From assembly GCF_013315265.1 (NCBI RefSeq), contig NZ_JABUFE010000002.1, forward strand, positions 1 through 64,000: DNA of 64,000 nucleotides, written 5' to 3'. The notes under the pieces were generated by a model. That model searched no databases. It was not told the DNA's origin and saw only the letters and a program-made list of their open reading frames with translations. How positions within the stretch are numbered: the stretch's first letter is position 1; each line of letters starts with the position of its first letter. Below, piece by piece: positions 46,534-55,727 of the stretch. The position numbers were made by a program, and so were the translations under genes. The DNA is from Parasulfitobacter algicola (GTDB taxonomy: Bacteria; Pseudomonadota; Alphaproteobacteria; Rhodobacterales; Rhodobacteraceae).

Positions 46534-47885
46534 TTACGTGCTGGTCCCTTCTTTTTGCGCTTTCTGCCGCGCAACTGAGACTTTTCAAGAAGTCCTTCGT
46601 ATTGATGTGCCAGCAAATGGGATTGCACCTGCTGTATCGTATCCATACCAACCGACACGATAATCAGAATAGATGTACCACCAAAATATGCCGTGATCGA
46701 CAACTGCGATCGCACCATTTCCGGTAACAGACACACCAGTGCCAGATAGCCAGACCCAAGCACCAACAGGCGCGACACAACATAATCCAGATACTCGGCG
46801 GTCTTTTTGCCTGGGCGAATACCAGGGACAAAGCCATTCTGATTTTTCAGATTATCTGCCACGTCATCCGTTTTGAACGACACATTGAACGTATAGAAAT
46901 ACGTGAAAAAGATGATCATCGTTGCGAAAAACAGCAGATAAAGCGGCTGACCAGGACCGAAATAGGCCAGCAAGGTCGCCATGATCGGCCCAGCATCCTG
47001 ACCCGAGAATGTCGAAACGGTTGTGGGCAACAACAAGAGTGAACTGGCAAAGATCGCAGGAATAACGCCCGCAGGGTTGACCTTGACCGGCAAATGGCTG
47101 GATCCGCCATCATACATTTTCATGCCAACCTGACGTCGCGGGTACTGAATGTTGATTTTCCTCAGCGCCCTTTCCATGAAGACCACAAAGACCAACGTGG
47201 CAAAGATCATGATGATCACACCTACGATCACCGCGGGTGTCAGCGCACCAGACCGGCCCTGACTAAAGAACTGTGCAAGTGCCGCTGGAATTTCAGCCAC
47301 GATGCCAACGAAAATGATCAGTGAAATACCGTTGCCGATACCACGCGCCGTGATCTGTTCACCCAACCACATCAGGAACATTGTGCCACCAACCAGCGTG
47401 ATCACGCAGGACGCACGGAAAAACCAGCCCGGATCAGTCACCAACTCACCGGCTTCAAGGCTGACAGCCAAGCCATAAGCCTGGAATGTTGCCAATATAA
47501 CAGTACCATAGCGGGTATATTGGTTGATCTTCTTGCGGCCCTGTTCGCCCTCTTTCTTCAATTGCTCAAGCTGAGGAACCATAGCGGTCAACAACTGAAC
47601 AATGATCGAGGCCGAGATATAAGGCATGATGCCAAGTGCTAGAATACCCATTCGGCTAAGCGCGCCGCCGGTAAACATACCAAGCACACCGGCAATGCCT
47701 GATTGCGCCTGATCCATGAAATTACGCAGTGCTTCGGCGTCGATACCGGGGACCGGAATGTAAGTCCCGATGCGGTAAACAATCAAAAGCCCGATCGTAA
47801 AGAAAATCCGTTGACGCAGTTCAGTGGCTTTGCTCAAGGCGCCCCAACTGATGTTTGCCGCCATTTGCTCTGCTGCAGATGCCAT
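46530..47885 (-). CDS. secY: Protein translocase subunit SecY
   Basis: A 451-residue channel protein with ten hydrophobic segments. It begins [20 protein letters not shown], with [20 protein letters not shown] next, and has a [18 protein letters not shown] segment and a final basic [20 protein letters not shown]. The start has AAAGAGAT upstream, immediately behind a large hairpin. It overlaps adk (ATGA). Confidence 0.98.
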   Translation of the reverse strand: MASAAEQMAANISWGALSKATELRQRIFFTIGLLIVYRIGTYIPVPGIDAEALRNFMDQAQSGIAGVLGMFTGGALSRMGILALGIMPYISASIIVQLLTAMVPQLEQLKKEGEQGRKKINQYTRYGTVILATFQAYGLAVSLEAGELVTDPGWFFRASCVITLVGGTMFLMWLGEQITARGIGNGISLIIFVGIVAEIPAALAQFFSQGRSGALTPAVIVGVIIMIFATLVFVVFMERALRKINIQYPRRQVGMKMYDGGSSHLPVKVNPAGVIPAIFASSLLLLPTTVSTFSGQDAGPIMATLLAYFGPGQPLYLLFFATMIIFFTYFYTFNVSFKTDDVADNLKNQNGFVPGIRPGKKTAEYLDYVVSRLLVLGSGYLALVCLLPEMVRSQLSITAYFGGTSILIIVSVGMDTIQQVQSHLLAHQYEGLLEKSQLRGRKRKKKGPARK

Positions 47886-47904
47886 TCGTGATCTCTTTCA
47901 TATC

Positions 47905-47940
47905 AACGCCGCCAGACCGGGTTTCCCGGGCGGCGGCGTT
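47905..47940 (-). other. Large hairpin upstream of secY
   Basis: Outer arms AACGCCGCC/GGCGGCGTT (47905-47913 and 47932-47940) enclose an inner stem CCGGG-3-CCCGG (47917-47921 and 47925-47929). It lies between rplO and secY, about 20 bases before the secY start codon and just ahead of its ribosome-binding site. No U run follows. Confidence 0.7.
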
Positions 47941-47991
47941 TTGGAAAACTTGTGAAAGTATGTAAGCGGCAGATGCACCGCTCACAACCTC

Positions 47992-48465
47992 TTATTCTGT
48001 AGCTGCCGCCGTTGTGACGTTAAGTGAACCGCCCGCCTTTTCGACGACCTCAACGGCTGACTTAGACGCACCGGTCACGCTTAGCTTGATTTTAGCGGAA
48101 AAATCGCCTTTGGCCAGAATGCGCACACCGTCCAGTTTGCGACGTACCAAACCGCTTTCGATCAACTTATCTTCGGTGATCTCGCCCTTGGTATCCAGCT
48201 TTTTGGCGTCGATGAACTTCTGGATCAGACCCAGGTTCACAACTGCGAATTTTTTACGGTTTGGCTTGTTGAAGCCACGCTTAGGAAGACGTTGGTACAG
48301 CGGCATTTGCCCGCCTTCATACCCTTTGATCGCCACACCTGAACGGGATTTCTGACCTTTAATACCACGACCACCGGTTTTACCTGTGCCGGATCCCGGT
48401 CCACGACCGATCCGTTTGCGTTTTTTGGTTGCACCGGGATTATCGTGCAGTTCATTCAGTCTCAT
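47992..48465 (-). CDS. rplO: 50S ribosomal protein L15
   Basis: A 157-residue L15: [40 protein letters not shown] and the [16 protein letters not shown] segment. AGGAG precedes the ATG. Normally rpmD precedes rplO; here the next gene upstream belongs to a molybdenum hydroxylase, so the spc operon is broken at this point. Confidence 0.97.
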   Translation of the reverse strand: MRLNELHDNPGATKKRKRIGRGPGSGTGKTGGRGIKGQKSRSGVAIKGYEGGQMPLYQRLPKRGFNKPNRKKFAVVNLGLIQKFIDAKKLDTKGEITEDKLIESGLVRRKLDGVRILAKGDFSAKIKLSVTGASKSAVEVVEKAGGSLNVTTAAATE

Positions 48466-48701
48466 TTCGCTTCTCCTAAGCCGGATGTGACCCCCGAAGC
48501 GTATGGGTCAACCACGGCATGTCTTGATTTCTGAGTCGGGCTAAAAGCAGCCACCGGCGGGCTATACGCTGTGTTGGCAACCGGATCAAGGGGCAGTCTT
48601 ACTTTTACTTTATCATCCGATATCAGACATCGACGCCCCACCCGAGTATCCATAGGGATACGAGATAAAGAAATGGCGCGCCTGGGCGCGCCACCTTTAG
48701 A
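48466..48701. other. 236-bp gap before rplO with two hairpins and a terminator
   Basis: No gene seen. Structures: TGACCC/GGGTCA (48488-48493 and 48505-48510), 23 bases before the rplO start; GTATCC/GGATAC (48646-48661); and the TGGCGCG/CGCGCCA stem (48674-48680 and 48687-48693), which follows the molybdenum hydroxylase gene and is trailed by TTTCTTTATC on the minus strand, a plausible terminator. The rplO promoter should lie between them; I see no strong -35/-10 pair. Confidence 0.55.
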
Positions 48702-50837
48702 TCACGCCCGCACGAACGGCAAACGCTTTGGTGTTTCGCCGGTCAAAGCCCGCCATGCGTTCCCAACAGCAGGCGCAATTGGGGGTGTACCGGGTTCGCC
48801 AATACCCGTCGGATCGGCAGAGCTGTCCATGATCGATACTTCGATCTCGGGCATCTCTGTGTTGCGCAGAATGCGGTACAGATCATAGTTGGCTTGATCG
48901 ACCATCCCCCCATCAAGCAGGGTGATTTCCTCAAACATAGCAGCCGATAGACCGTATCCGATTGCGCCGGCGACCTGTGCTTCGATAATCGACGGGTTGA
49001 TCGCAATACCACAATCGACAGCCACCCAAACCTTGTGCACGCGTGGCTGACCGCCATCATCGGACACGTCCGCCACCATCGCGACATAGCTGTTGAAGCT
49101 TTCATGCAAGGCGACACCCCGAGCAATCCCATTGCCCGCATCAACACCCTGCCAGCCAGATATCTCGGCCACACGTTCCAGTACTGCACGATCACGACCA
49201 GCGTCACCACTCAGTATATCAAGCCGACCCTGCACACGGTCTTTGCCACCCTTTTCCAGCAACTCATCCAGAAACGTCTCGGTCGCGTAAGCCGTATGCG
49301 TATGCCCGACAGAACGCCACCAAAGAACCGGCACACGACTATCCATGGTTGCCAGCGTCACCTTTGAATTCGGCAACACATAAGGCATCCGCGTGGATCC
49401 TTCGATCGAGGTCGCGTCAATCCCACCTTCAATCATCGCTTCAAACGGCGATCCTTTCAGAATGGATTGCGTGGCCACATTGTTGCGCCATCCCACAATA
49501 TTACCATCTGCATCCAAACCGCCTTGCATATAATGCACGGTCAGCGGCCGGTAATAGCCGCCGGTCATGTCGTCTTCCCGGCTCCATTGCAGCTTGTAAT
49601 TGCCTGGTCCGCTGGCCTTGGCAGCAGCGGCAAGTTCGGCCACAAACTGATTGTCTGGCTGCGCGCGGCGCCCGAATGATCCGCCCGTCAGCATCGTGTT
49701 GATAGTCACGTTTGGCGGCTCGAACCCCAGAATGCCCGCAATGGTCGCCTGATCTGTTGTCGGGATCTGCGATCCGGTCCAAACCTCGGCACCATCTTCG
49801 CGCACTTCGATGACCGCGTCCAATGGTTCCATCGACGCATGGGCCAGATACGGAAAGCGATATTCGGCCTCAATCACCTGCGCGGCATCCGCCATAGCAG
49901 CATCAAGATCACCGGTTTCTTCTGCTGTCAGCCCGCCGTCACGTGCAGCTGTAGCCCAGGTTGTCATTATCTGTTCGGTTGATCGCAGTTCGGCATTGGC
50001 ATCGTCCCAGGTGATGTCCAATGCATCACGGCCCTGAAATGCCGCCCACGTGTCATCTGCATAAACTGCCACGCCTGATGGGATTTGTTCGACCTTGTTC
50101 ACACCTGACACCTGCAGCGCCGCAGTGGCATCAAAGGATCCGACCGTGGCACCAAACTTGGGTGGATGGGCCACAGCCACCGTTTGCATACCATCGCGAA
50201 ACACGTCGATTGTGAATTGCGCCGTACCATTGGTTTTCTGCGGCACTTCAATACGGGCAACGTTTTTGCCGATCAATGTAAACTGATCGGATGTCTTCAA
50301 TGTCGGTTCGGCGGGGGCGGTGCTGTCCGCCGCAGCGGTTGCCAAATCACCAAAACTGGCACTTTGACCAGATCCGACGTGGCTGACAACGCCGTTGCTG
50401 ACCGTAATTTCACCAGCGGGCACATCCCACGTACGGGCCGCGGCATCGACCAGCATTGCCCGCGCAGCAGCGCCTGCCTGACGCATTGGCATCCACGACG
50501 ATGGCGTCGCTGTTGATCCGCCCGTCCCCTGAATTCCGAACAAGGCATTGGCATAAAGCGAGGCATCCGCAGGCGCATGTTCGGCCCGCATCTGCGTCCA
50601 GTCAGCGTCCATCTCGTCGGCGACCATTGTCGTCAGACCGGTCCATGTTCCTTGACCAAATTCAATATGCTTGACCAAGACCGTCACAGTATTATCCGGG
50701 GCAACGCGGATAAACGCATTGGGGACAAAGGTTTGCGCGTTAGATTGTGCACGAAGACGGCGCGGCAGGGATACTGCCAGCACAAGCCCGGCAGAGCCTG
50801 CCAGAAAAGCACGGCGGGTGGGTTTGAGTTCGCCCAT
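48702..50837 (-). CDS. Molybdopterin-binding oxidoreductase large subunit (IorB-like)
   Basis: About 711 residues from ATG 50837, with GGAGG upstream. It starts with a twin-arginine signal (TRRAFLAGSAGLVLAVSLP), so it is exported folded. The rest is the xanthine oxidase-family large subunit type of isoquinoline 1-oxidoreductase and membrane-bound aldehyde dehydrogenase: VKHIEFGQGTWTGLTTMVAD, GSFGRRAQPDNQFVAELAA and a C-terminal GIGEPGTPPIAPAVGNAW with the conserved Glu near the molybdenum. The aromatic or aldehyde substrate is not predictable. No cytochrome subunit is adjacent. Confidence 0.88.
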   Translation of the reverse strand: MGELKPTRRAFLAGSAGLVLAVSLPRRLRAQSNAQTFVPNAFIRVAPDNTVTVLVKHIEFGQGTWTGLTTMVADEMDADWTQMRAEHAPADASLYANALFGIQGTGGSTATPSSWMPMRQAGAAARAMLVDAAARTWDVPAGEITVSNGVVSHVGSGQSASFGDLATAAADSTAPAEPTLKTSDQFTLIGKNVARIEVPQKTNGTAQFTIDVFRDGMQTVAVAHPPKFGATVGSFDATAALQVSGVNKVEQIPSGVAVYADDTWAAFQGRDALDITWDDANAELRSTEQIMTTWATAARDGGLTAEETGDLDAAMADAAQVIEAEYRFPYLAHASMEPLDAVIEVREDGAEVWTGSQIPTTDQATIAGILGFEPPNVTINTMLTGGSFGRRAQPDNQFVAELAAAAKASGPGNYKLQWSREDDMTGGYYRPLTVHYMQGGLDADGNIVGWRNNVATQSILKGSPFEAMIEGGIDATSIEGSTRMPYVLPNSKVTLATMDSRVPVLWWRSVGHTHTAYATETFLDELLEKGGKDRVQGRLDILSGDAGRDRAVLERVAEISGWQGVDAGNGIARGVALHESFNSYVAMVADVSDDGGQPRVHKVWVAVDCGIAINPSIIEAQVAGAIGYGLSAAMFEEITLLDGGMVDQANYDLYRILRNTEMPEIEVSIMDSSADPTGIGEPGTPPIAPAVGNAWRALTGETPKRLPFVRA

Positions 50838-50839
50838 GA

Positions 50840-51301
50840 TCAAGCCTCCAGACTGTCGGCAGCTTTGCGCACCGCCGCACGAATGCGGGTATATGTGGCG
50901 CAGCGGCACAGGTTACCATCCATCGCGAAAGCGATATCTTCATCAGTCGGGTTCTGCGTTTCGGTCAAAAACGATGTCGCCGTCATGATCTGCCCTGATT
51001 GGCAGTATCCGCATTGCGGCACTTCGATTTCGGTCCACGCAGCCTGCACAGCGGCAGCTTCGGGCCCAGAAAGTCCTTCGATGGTTGTGATCTCGGCGCC
51101 CTCGACACTGTCCACGGGTGTGACACAGGATCGCGACGCGACCCCATCAATCATCACGGTACATGCACCGCACTGCGCAACACCGCAGCCATATTTTGTT
51201 CCGGTTAATTTCAGTTCGTCCCGTATCACCCAAAGCAACGGCTTTGCGGGGTCAGTATCTGTCGTGCGGGGGGTTCCGTTGACCGTGAAACTGATCGACA
51301 T
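50840..51301 (-). CDS. 2Fe-2S small subunit of the molybdenum hydroxylase (IorA-like)
   Basis: A 153-residue electron-transfer subunit. The plant-type cluster is YGCGVAQCGACTV with Cys39, 44 and 47 plus Cys59; the second cluster uses QCGYC (97, 100) and LCRC (132, 134). It has no signal of its own and presumably rides out with the large subunit. The stop lies 2 bases before the large-subunit start. The operon order small-large fits the two-subunit IorAB type. Confidence 0.93.
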   Translation of the reverse strand: MSISFTVNGTPRTTDTDPAKPLLWVIRDELKLTGTKYGCGVAQCGACTVMIDGVASRSCVTPVDSVEGAEITTIEGLSGPEAAAVQAAWTEIEVPQCGYCQSGQIMTATSFLTETQNPTDEDIAFAMDGNLCRCATYTRIRAAVRKAADSLEA

Positions 51302-51413
51302 CTGGCGTCTCCTTCTGCTGGATAAAACAGCAGATAGGTCGAAGTTTTCACTCTACCAGAGGTCGTAGAAAGAATGACGGATTAATAACGCAAACGTGCT
51401 GATTTCCGCCCGT

Positions 51414-52181
51414 TTACTTCGTCATATCCTTCAAACGCTGCATCAATTCATCTTCGGGATCCTCTTCGTCGCCCTCAGTCGTTTCTTCTTCGTCAGTGTT
51501 TCCCTCGCCATCGGTCTTGACGGGCTTTTTCTTTCTCACGATGCTAGACGGTCGTGTCTGTTCCATCGTCTGGATAATCGTATAAGCGCGGCTGCCGATG
51601 GTTCCGATGGTGGCTAAAACAATGATGACCAACGCGATCAGCATCGCAACATTGCTCCAGAATATCGCGACAACAGCACCTGCGATCACGGCCGCCATCC
51701 GGTGCGGTTTGGCCATAGGACCCGAATAATCATTTCCCAGACCTTCGGCGCGGCCAAATTCACGAACGTATGCCGTACAAATGGCAAACGCGGCAGCCGC
51801 CCAGCCCAGCATGGGCGCGCCTGCTGAAAAACCTACTCCAACAAGGATCATGATATCTGACAAACGATCTGGCACTTCGTTCCAAAACGCACCATCCGCT
51901 TCGCCATACCCGCTTTCATCTGCAACCATGCCATCCAACAAATTGCACAAAAGACGTCCAACAACGCCGATGATCCCGAAGATCAGCAGAAACACTCGCA
52001 CGGCACCACCAGATGCAACACCGGACAACGCAAATGCGATCCCCGCAAAAGCAGCAAACCCGATCGCCGCCTGCGATATCTGATTTGGCGTGATCTGTGC
52101 TGCTGCCAATTTTTCCGCCAGCTTCTTAGCCCAGGCTGTGTTACGACTGGCGATTGGTCGGCGTGATACATCTTCGGTCAT
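51414..52181 (-). CDS. CDP-alcohol phosphatidyltransferase family protein
   Basis: A 255-residue membrane enzyme. The catalytic motif reads LLDGMVADESGYGEADGAFW, then NEVPDRLSD, instead of the usual DGxxARx8Gx3Dx3D; the Arg and one Asp are replaced (by Asp and Asn). From memory the YnbA-type branch has the same form (LLDGMVAxEGG, NExPDR), so it is probably a branch feature. Five or six helices follow and a long acidic tail (EEETTEGDEEDPEDELMQRL) ends it. The headgroup is unknown. Last gene of a four-gene lipid cluster. Confidence 0.82.
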   Translation of the reverse strand: MTEDVSRRPIASRNTAWAKKLAEKLAAAQITPNQISQAAIGFAAFAGIAFALSGVASGGAVRVFLLIFGIIGVVGRLLCNLLDGMVADESGYGEADGAFWNEVPDRLSDIMILVGVGFSAGAPMLGWAAAAFAICTAYVREFGRAEGLGNDYSGPMAKPHRMAAVIAGAVVAIFWSNVAMLIALVIIVLATIGTIGSRAYTIIQTMEQTRPSSIVRKKKPVKTDGEGNTDEEETTEGDEEDPEDELMQRLKDMTK

Positions 52182-52184
52182 GAT

Positions 52185-52562
52185 TTATTCCCCCCGCGTC
52201 CGTGTCCAAATAGAATATGTGTATGTGACACTGTAAACTGTTGCGACTGTTACCGGAAAAATGATCGTCGCCAAGACTTCAGGCGTCTTTGCAAGTGTGT
52301 GTAGGATAGAAAGCACACTCACCGAAATGAGTGCAGCGATCATTGGCGGGATAATCAATGCGACATAGCCATTCAGACTAAACACAAGTTTTTCCAACAT
52401 AATTTTCATCACAAACGTGATACAGGCCGACAAAACACCCTGTAACAACCCTGCAATCAATGGCGCGGGCATCGGATGATGACGGTTTGCAATCAGCGCC
52501 CATCCGCCCATCAAAAGAAACCCGACCAACATATGAAGGGCCGTTTTGCCAGCCCCGCGCAT
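52185..52562 (-). CDS. Small membrane protein within the lipid cluster
   Basis: A 125-residue protein with four hydrophobic helices and a short basic end (IWTRTRGE). I take the ATG at 52562, which overlaps the cdsA-like stop (TAATG); a GTG at 52577 is also possible. No known family. Its place between cdsA-like and CDP-alcohol transferase genes suggests a role in the same membrane-lipid pathway, by context only. Confidence 0.65.
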   Translation of the reverse strand: MRGAGKTALHMLVGFLLMGGWALIANRHHPMPAPLIAGLLQGVLSACITFVMKIMLEKLVFSLNGYVALIIPPMIAALISVSVLSILHTLAKTPEVLATIIFPVTVATVYSVTYTYSIWTRTRGE

Positions 52563-53509
52563 TATGTCAAAGACCACCAGAAACGGACAAGATGGAAAAA
52601 GATCGGCGCTGAAAAAATCACGGAATCCAACCGATCAATAAATCCACCGTGTCCCGCAATCAGATGCCCCCAGTCCTTGATCCCGCGGTCGCGCTTGATG
52701 GCCGACATAACCAGCCCGCCAAAAAAACCCATCAGCGTGATCACAAAAGACAATCCCGCAGATTGCAGAACTGTAAAGGGTGTCATCCACCACAGACAGG
52801 CCCCGATCAATGTGGCGCTTAACACGCCCCCGATCAGACCTTCCCATGTCTTTGACGGCGACAACGATGGCGCAACCGGATGCTTACCAATCAGCTTGCC
52901 CCACACATATTGCAGCACGTCGCTGATCTGCACCACGACCACCAGATAGGCAATCAGCAGCACATTCTTGCCCTCATATCCAGGGATATCCAGATACAAA
53001 AGCGCAGGCACGTGGGATACGCAAAATACTGATATCATCAGACCATACTGGGTCTCGGACGTCCGGATCAGAAAATCCTGGGTATCGCCGCGCAACGACG
53101 CGACAATCGGCAAAAGCAAAAAGGCGTAGACGGGGATAAAAATTGAATAAAGCCCATACCAGTCGATCCAGATCAGCCAGTATTGTGCAGGCAAAACAAC
53201 AAAAAATGCAGCCGCAAGCGACCAGTGATCGGCCCGTGATTTGGTCGTCAACGTCAGAAATTCACGCAATGCCGCGAATGAGCAGAATGCAAACAACATA
53301 ATCACACCGCCCCGCCCCGCCAGAAATGCGATCGACAGCAAGATTACCATGCCCCACCAGGCCGTAATCCGTGCGTTCAGATTTTCAACCGTGGGGCTGG
53401 CCCCACCCTGACCAATTTTCTGTTTCAACACGAACCCCACGGCTGATGCCGCGACAAGCACTGCGATAATCCCAATGAGAAGGGTGATAAATTCAGCATG
53501 AACCGTCAT
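52562..53509 (-). CDS. Phosphatidate cytidylyltransferase (CDP-diglyceride synthase)
   Basis: A 315-residue membrane protein of the CdsA family. The signature near the C terminus runs SAIKRDRGIKDWGHLIAGHG and GFIDRLDS, and LSPSKTWEGLIGG precedes it. Eight or so hydrophobic helices. It makes CDP-diacylglycerol. It differs from the housekeeping cdsA setting (frr-uppS-cdsA-dxr), so it is probably a second copy serving the local cluster. Overlaps the acyltransferase stop by 4 bases. Confidence 0.9.
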   Translation of the reverse strand: MTVHAEFITLLIGIIAVLVAASAVGFVLKQKIGQGGASPTVENLNARITAWWGMVILLSIAFLAGRGGVIMLFAFCSFAALREFLTLTTKSRADHWSLAAAFFVVLPAQYWLIWIDWYGLYSIFIPVYAFLLLPIVASLRGDTQDFLIRTSETQYGLMISVFCVSHVPALLYLDIPGYEGKNVLLIAYLVVVVQISDVLQYVWGKLIGKHPVAPSLSPSKTWEGLIGGVLSATLIGACLWWMTPFTVLQSAGLSFVITLMGFFGGLVMSAIKRDRGIKDWGHLIAGHGGFIDRLDSVIFSAPIFFHLVRFWWSLT

Positions 53510-54150
53510 GATGACGCCCTCCTTACGGTTTCAGACAGCTTCACCAACGCGTCACTCGCGCGGGCCAGAAAGGCGTCTTTATCTTCGTCTTTGTCGACAT
53601 CAAGCGGCTCGCCGAAGGTCACGGTGCAAACCAGCGGGATTGGGATCACTTCGCCCTTGGGCATCACGCTGTTTAGGTTTTCGATCCAGACAGGCACCAA
53701 ATCAACATCTGGCCGCGCCTGCGCAAGATTGTATATGCCCGCTTTGAAGGGCAGTAAAAATTCTTCAGTGTTGTTGCGTTTACCTTCGGGAAAAATAATC
53801 AACGATGATCCTTCATCAACTGCATTTATAATCAACTCCATCGGATCATGGTCTCGATCTTCGGGGCGACGATCAATCAAAACAGCATTAAAGACTTCCT
53901 GTCCGATAAAAGCGCGCAGCTTCGATGACAGCCAATAATCCGCTGCAGCCACAGGGCGCGTTTTGGCCCGCATATAAGACGGCAAAACCGCCCAAATCAG
54001 AATGAAATCACCATTACTGGTGTGATTGGCAAAATAAACACGCTGTCGCGGTACCGGTTCAATACCATGCCAAATGCCGCGTACCGCTGTCATAAATCGG
54101 GCAAACAGCAAAATCGCCTCGCCCGTCATCAACGCCATAAATGCTTTCAT
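53506..54150 (-). CDS. 1-acyl-glycerol-3-phosphate acyltransferase (PlsC-like)
   Basis: A 214-residue acyltransferase. The HX4D motif is HTSNGD (about 43-48), and the acceptor-binding motif is FPEGKRNN (about 123). One membrane helix at the start. It transfers an acyl chain to lysophosphatidate. First gene of the cluster PlsC-CdsA-small membrane protein-CDP-alcohol transferase. Confidence 0.88.
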   Translation of the reverse strand: MKAFMALMTGEAILLFARFMTAVRGIWHGIEPVPRQRVYFANHTSNGDFILIWAVLPSYMRAKTRPVAAADYWLSSKLRAFIGQEVFNAVLIDRRPEDRDHDPMELIINAVDEGSSLIIFPEGKRNNTEEFLLPFKAGIYNLAQARPDVDLVPVWIENLNSVMPKGEVIPIPLVCTVTFGEPLDVDKDEDKDAFLARASDALVKLSETVRRASS

Positions 54151-54223
54151 ATCAACTTCTTCACAAATAACACACAGATGAAATTACCCGATCCAGAACA
54201 AAGGTCCTAGTGCATAATTCAGA

Positions 54224-55276
54224 TCACGCCCACCTGTGGCGCTCAGCCCCCACCGCATCTTCAATATTGTCATATCCGTCGCGGGCCAAAAGCTGATCGA
54301 GTTCTGCGGGCAAATGCGCCGCCATCGACACGCCCTGATAAACCATCGCCGTATAGAATTGGACGGCCGATGCCCCCGCCTTGATCTTGTCATAGGCATC
54401 CTGGGCCGAAAAAATCCCACCCACCCCAATCAGCGGCAAGTCGGTTTGCCTGGCAAGCTGTGCCAAAACGCGGGTCGACCGCTTGAACAACGGTTTGCCC
54501 GACATACCACCTGCCTGATCCTGAAGCGCACTTGTTAAACCTTCACGGTCAAGCGTCGTATTCGTCGCGATAATTCCATCTATGCCTGACAGCCCAGCAA
54601 CGTCTGAAACCTCGCCGATTTCAGCATCACTCAGATCCGGCGCAATTTTCAAAAAAATTGGAATATTGCGCGCCATTCCGGCACGGGCGTCAATAACACC
54701 GGCCAGCAAAGCACCCAGTGCGTCTTTACCCTGCAAATCGCGCAATTTTTCTGTATTAGGACTACTAACATTCACAGTTGCAAAATCCACGTAAGGACCA
54801 CAATGCGCCAGAACTGTCGCGAAATCCGCCGCGCGATCGTGGCTGTCCTTATTGGCCCCCAGGTTCAGCCCGATCACGGCATCCTTGGGCCGCTCCGCCA
54901 GCCGTTCGGCCACCACATCCATGCCTTCGTTGTTGAAGCCAAACCGATTGATCGCCGCATGATCTTCGGTCAAGCGAAACAGCCGGGGCTTTGGATTACC
55001 CTGCTGCGGGCGTGGCGTAACAGCGCCCACTTCTATGAAACCAAAACCGGCACGCGCCAAGGGCGCAAGGGCCTCGGCATTCTTATCGAAGCCTGCCGCC
55101 AACCCAACCGGATTGGGCAATGTCAGCCCCGCAACCGTGGTCCGCAACCGATCTGATGTCACAACACCCGACGTAGGTGCCAGCCCCATTTTCAAAGCTT
55201 TGATCGAAAGCCCGTGGGCATATTCCGGGTCCATCCGGCGCAATACGCCAAGCCCCATACGTTCCAGCGGGGTCAT
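54224..55276 (-). CDS. pyrD: Dihydroorotate dehydrogenase (quinone), class 2
   Basis: A 350-residue flavoenzyme of pyrimidine synthesis. The N-terminal helix ([20 protein letters not shown]) inserts into the membrane, [15 protein letters not shown] follows, [19 protein letters not shown] is conserved, and [15 protein letters not shown] contains the catalytic Ser. The FMN-binding [20 protein letters not shown] lies near the end. It overlaps DUF952 by 4 bases. Confidence 0.96.
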   Translation of the reverse strand: MTPLERMGLGVLRRMDPEYAHGLSIKALKMGLAPTSGVVTSDRLRTTVAGLTLPNPVGLAAGFDKNAEALAPLARAGFGFIEVGAVTPRPQQGNPKPRLFRLTEDHAAINRFGFNNEGMDVVAERLAERPKDAVIGLNLGANKDSHDRAADFATVLAHCGPYVDFATVNVSSPNTEKLRDLQGKDALGALLAGVIDARAGMARNIPIFLKIAPDLSDAEIGEVSDVAGLSGIDGIIATNTTLDREGLTSALQDQAGGMSGKPLFKRSTRVLAQLARQTDLPLIGVGGIFSAQDAYDKIKAGASAVQFYTAMVYQGVSMAAHLPAELDQLLARDGYDNIEDAVGAERHRWA

Positions 55277-55611
55277 ACCATATCATCCGGAAACTGGTGA
55301 ACTGTCCCCACTAATGACAACGGCTTGACCCAAGCGACCTCATTCAAACGCAATTGCCGATATAAGTGCGGAAACAACGCCCCTCCTCGCGATGGCTCCC
55401 ACTTCAAGGCATCACCCAAAGCCTCAGCGTCAAATGCCACCAGCCATAATCCATCGATCCCGGCAAAGTGCCTGGCTGTCGTCTCGATGACCTGTTCTGC
55501 CGTCGAAAAATGAATAAACCCATCGGCCAAATCCACAGGCGCGCCATCCGTCCAACCATCCGACTGAAAGACCTCCCACTCAGGCGTCCGGAATATCTTG
55601 TAAATCCTCAT
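55273..55611 (-). CDS. DUF952 family protein
   Basis: A 112-residue protein matching DUF952: [40 protein letters not shown] and the closing DEVAWVKPL-type [11 protein letters not shown]. Some relatives are called glutathione S-transferases, on thin evidence. Transcribed into pyrD. A hairpin repeat of the dispersed type lies just upstream. Confidence 0.88.
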   Translation of the reverse strand: MRIYKIFRTPEWEVFQSDGWTDGAPVDLADGFIHFSTAEQVIETTARHFAGIDGLWLVAFDAEALGDALKWEPSRGGALFPHLYRQLRLNEVAWVKPLSLVGTVHQFPDDMV

Positions 55612-55620
55612 TCCAGGTAC

Positions 55621-55679
55621 GTCCTTCTTCTTGGTCCAAATATTCCCGCCGGAGGCACCGCAGCGCGACAGCGCGGCGC
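55621..55679 (-). repeat. Dispersed intergenic hairpin element, copy 2
   Basis: On the minus strand this reads as a GC-rich inverted-repeat head (GCGCCGCGCTGTCGCGCTGC) followed by CTCCGGCGGGAATATTTGGA and CCAAGAAGAAGG. Against copy 1 (20142-20193) it shares the order GC-rich hairpin, GGGAxTATTT and GxACxAxxAA. It lies 10 bases before the DUF952 start codon. Confidence 0.55.
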
Positions 55680-55712
55680 AAAAAACGTGGCGCGCATCAG
55701 CGCGCCTCCGTT
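55680..55712 (-). terminator. Intrinsic terminator of leuC
   Basis: The minus strand has a stem GGCGCGC/GCGCGCC (arms at 55700-55706 and 55689-55695) with a 4-base loop, then ACG and six T's. It lies 16 bases after the leuC stop codon. Confidence 0.88.
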
Positions 55713-55727
55713 CTTAAAAGACCCAAC

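Noticed and set aside
50577-51368. 263-residue frame antisense to the molybdenum hydroxylase genes
   Set aside because: Shadow of two clear genes with intact cofactor motifs.
51414-52181. CDP-alcohol transferase as a dead enzyme because of altered DGxxAR motif
   Set aside because: I recall the same substitutions in the YnbA-type branch, so it is more likely a branch feature than decay.
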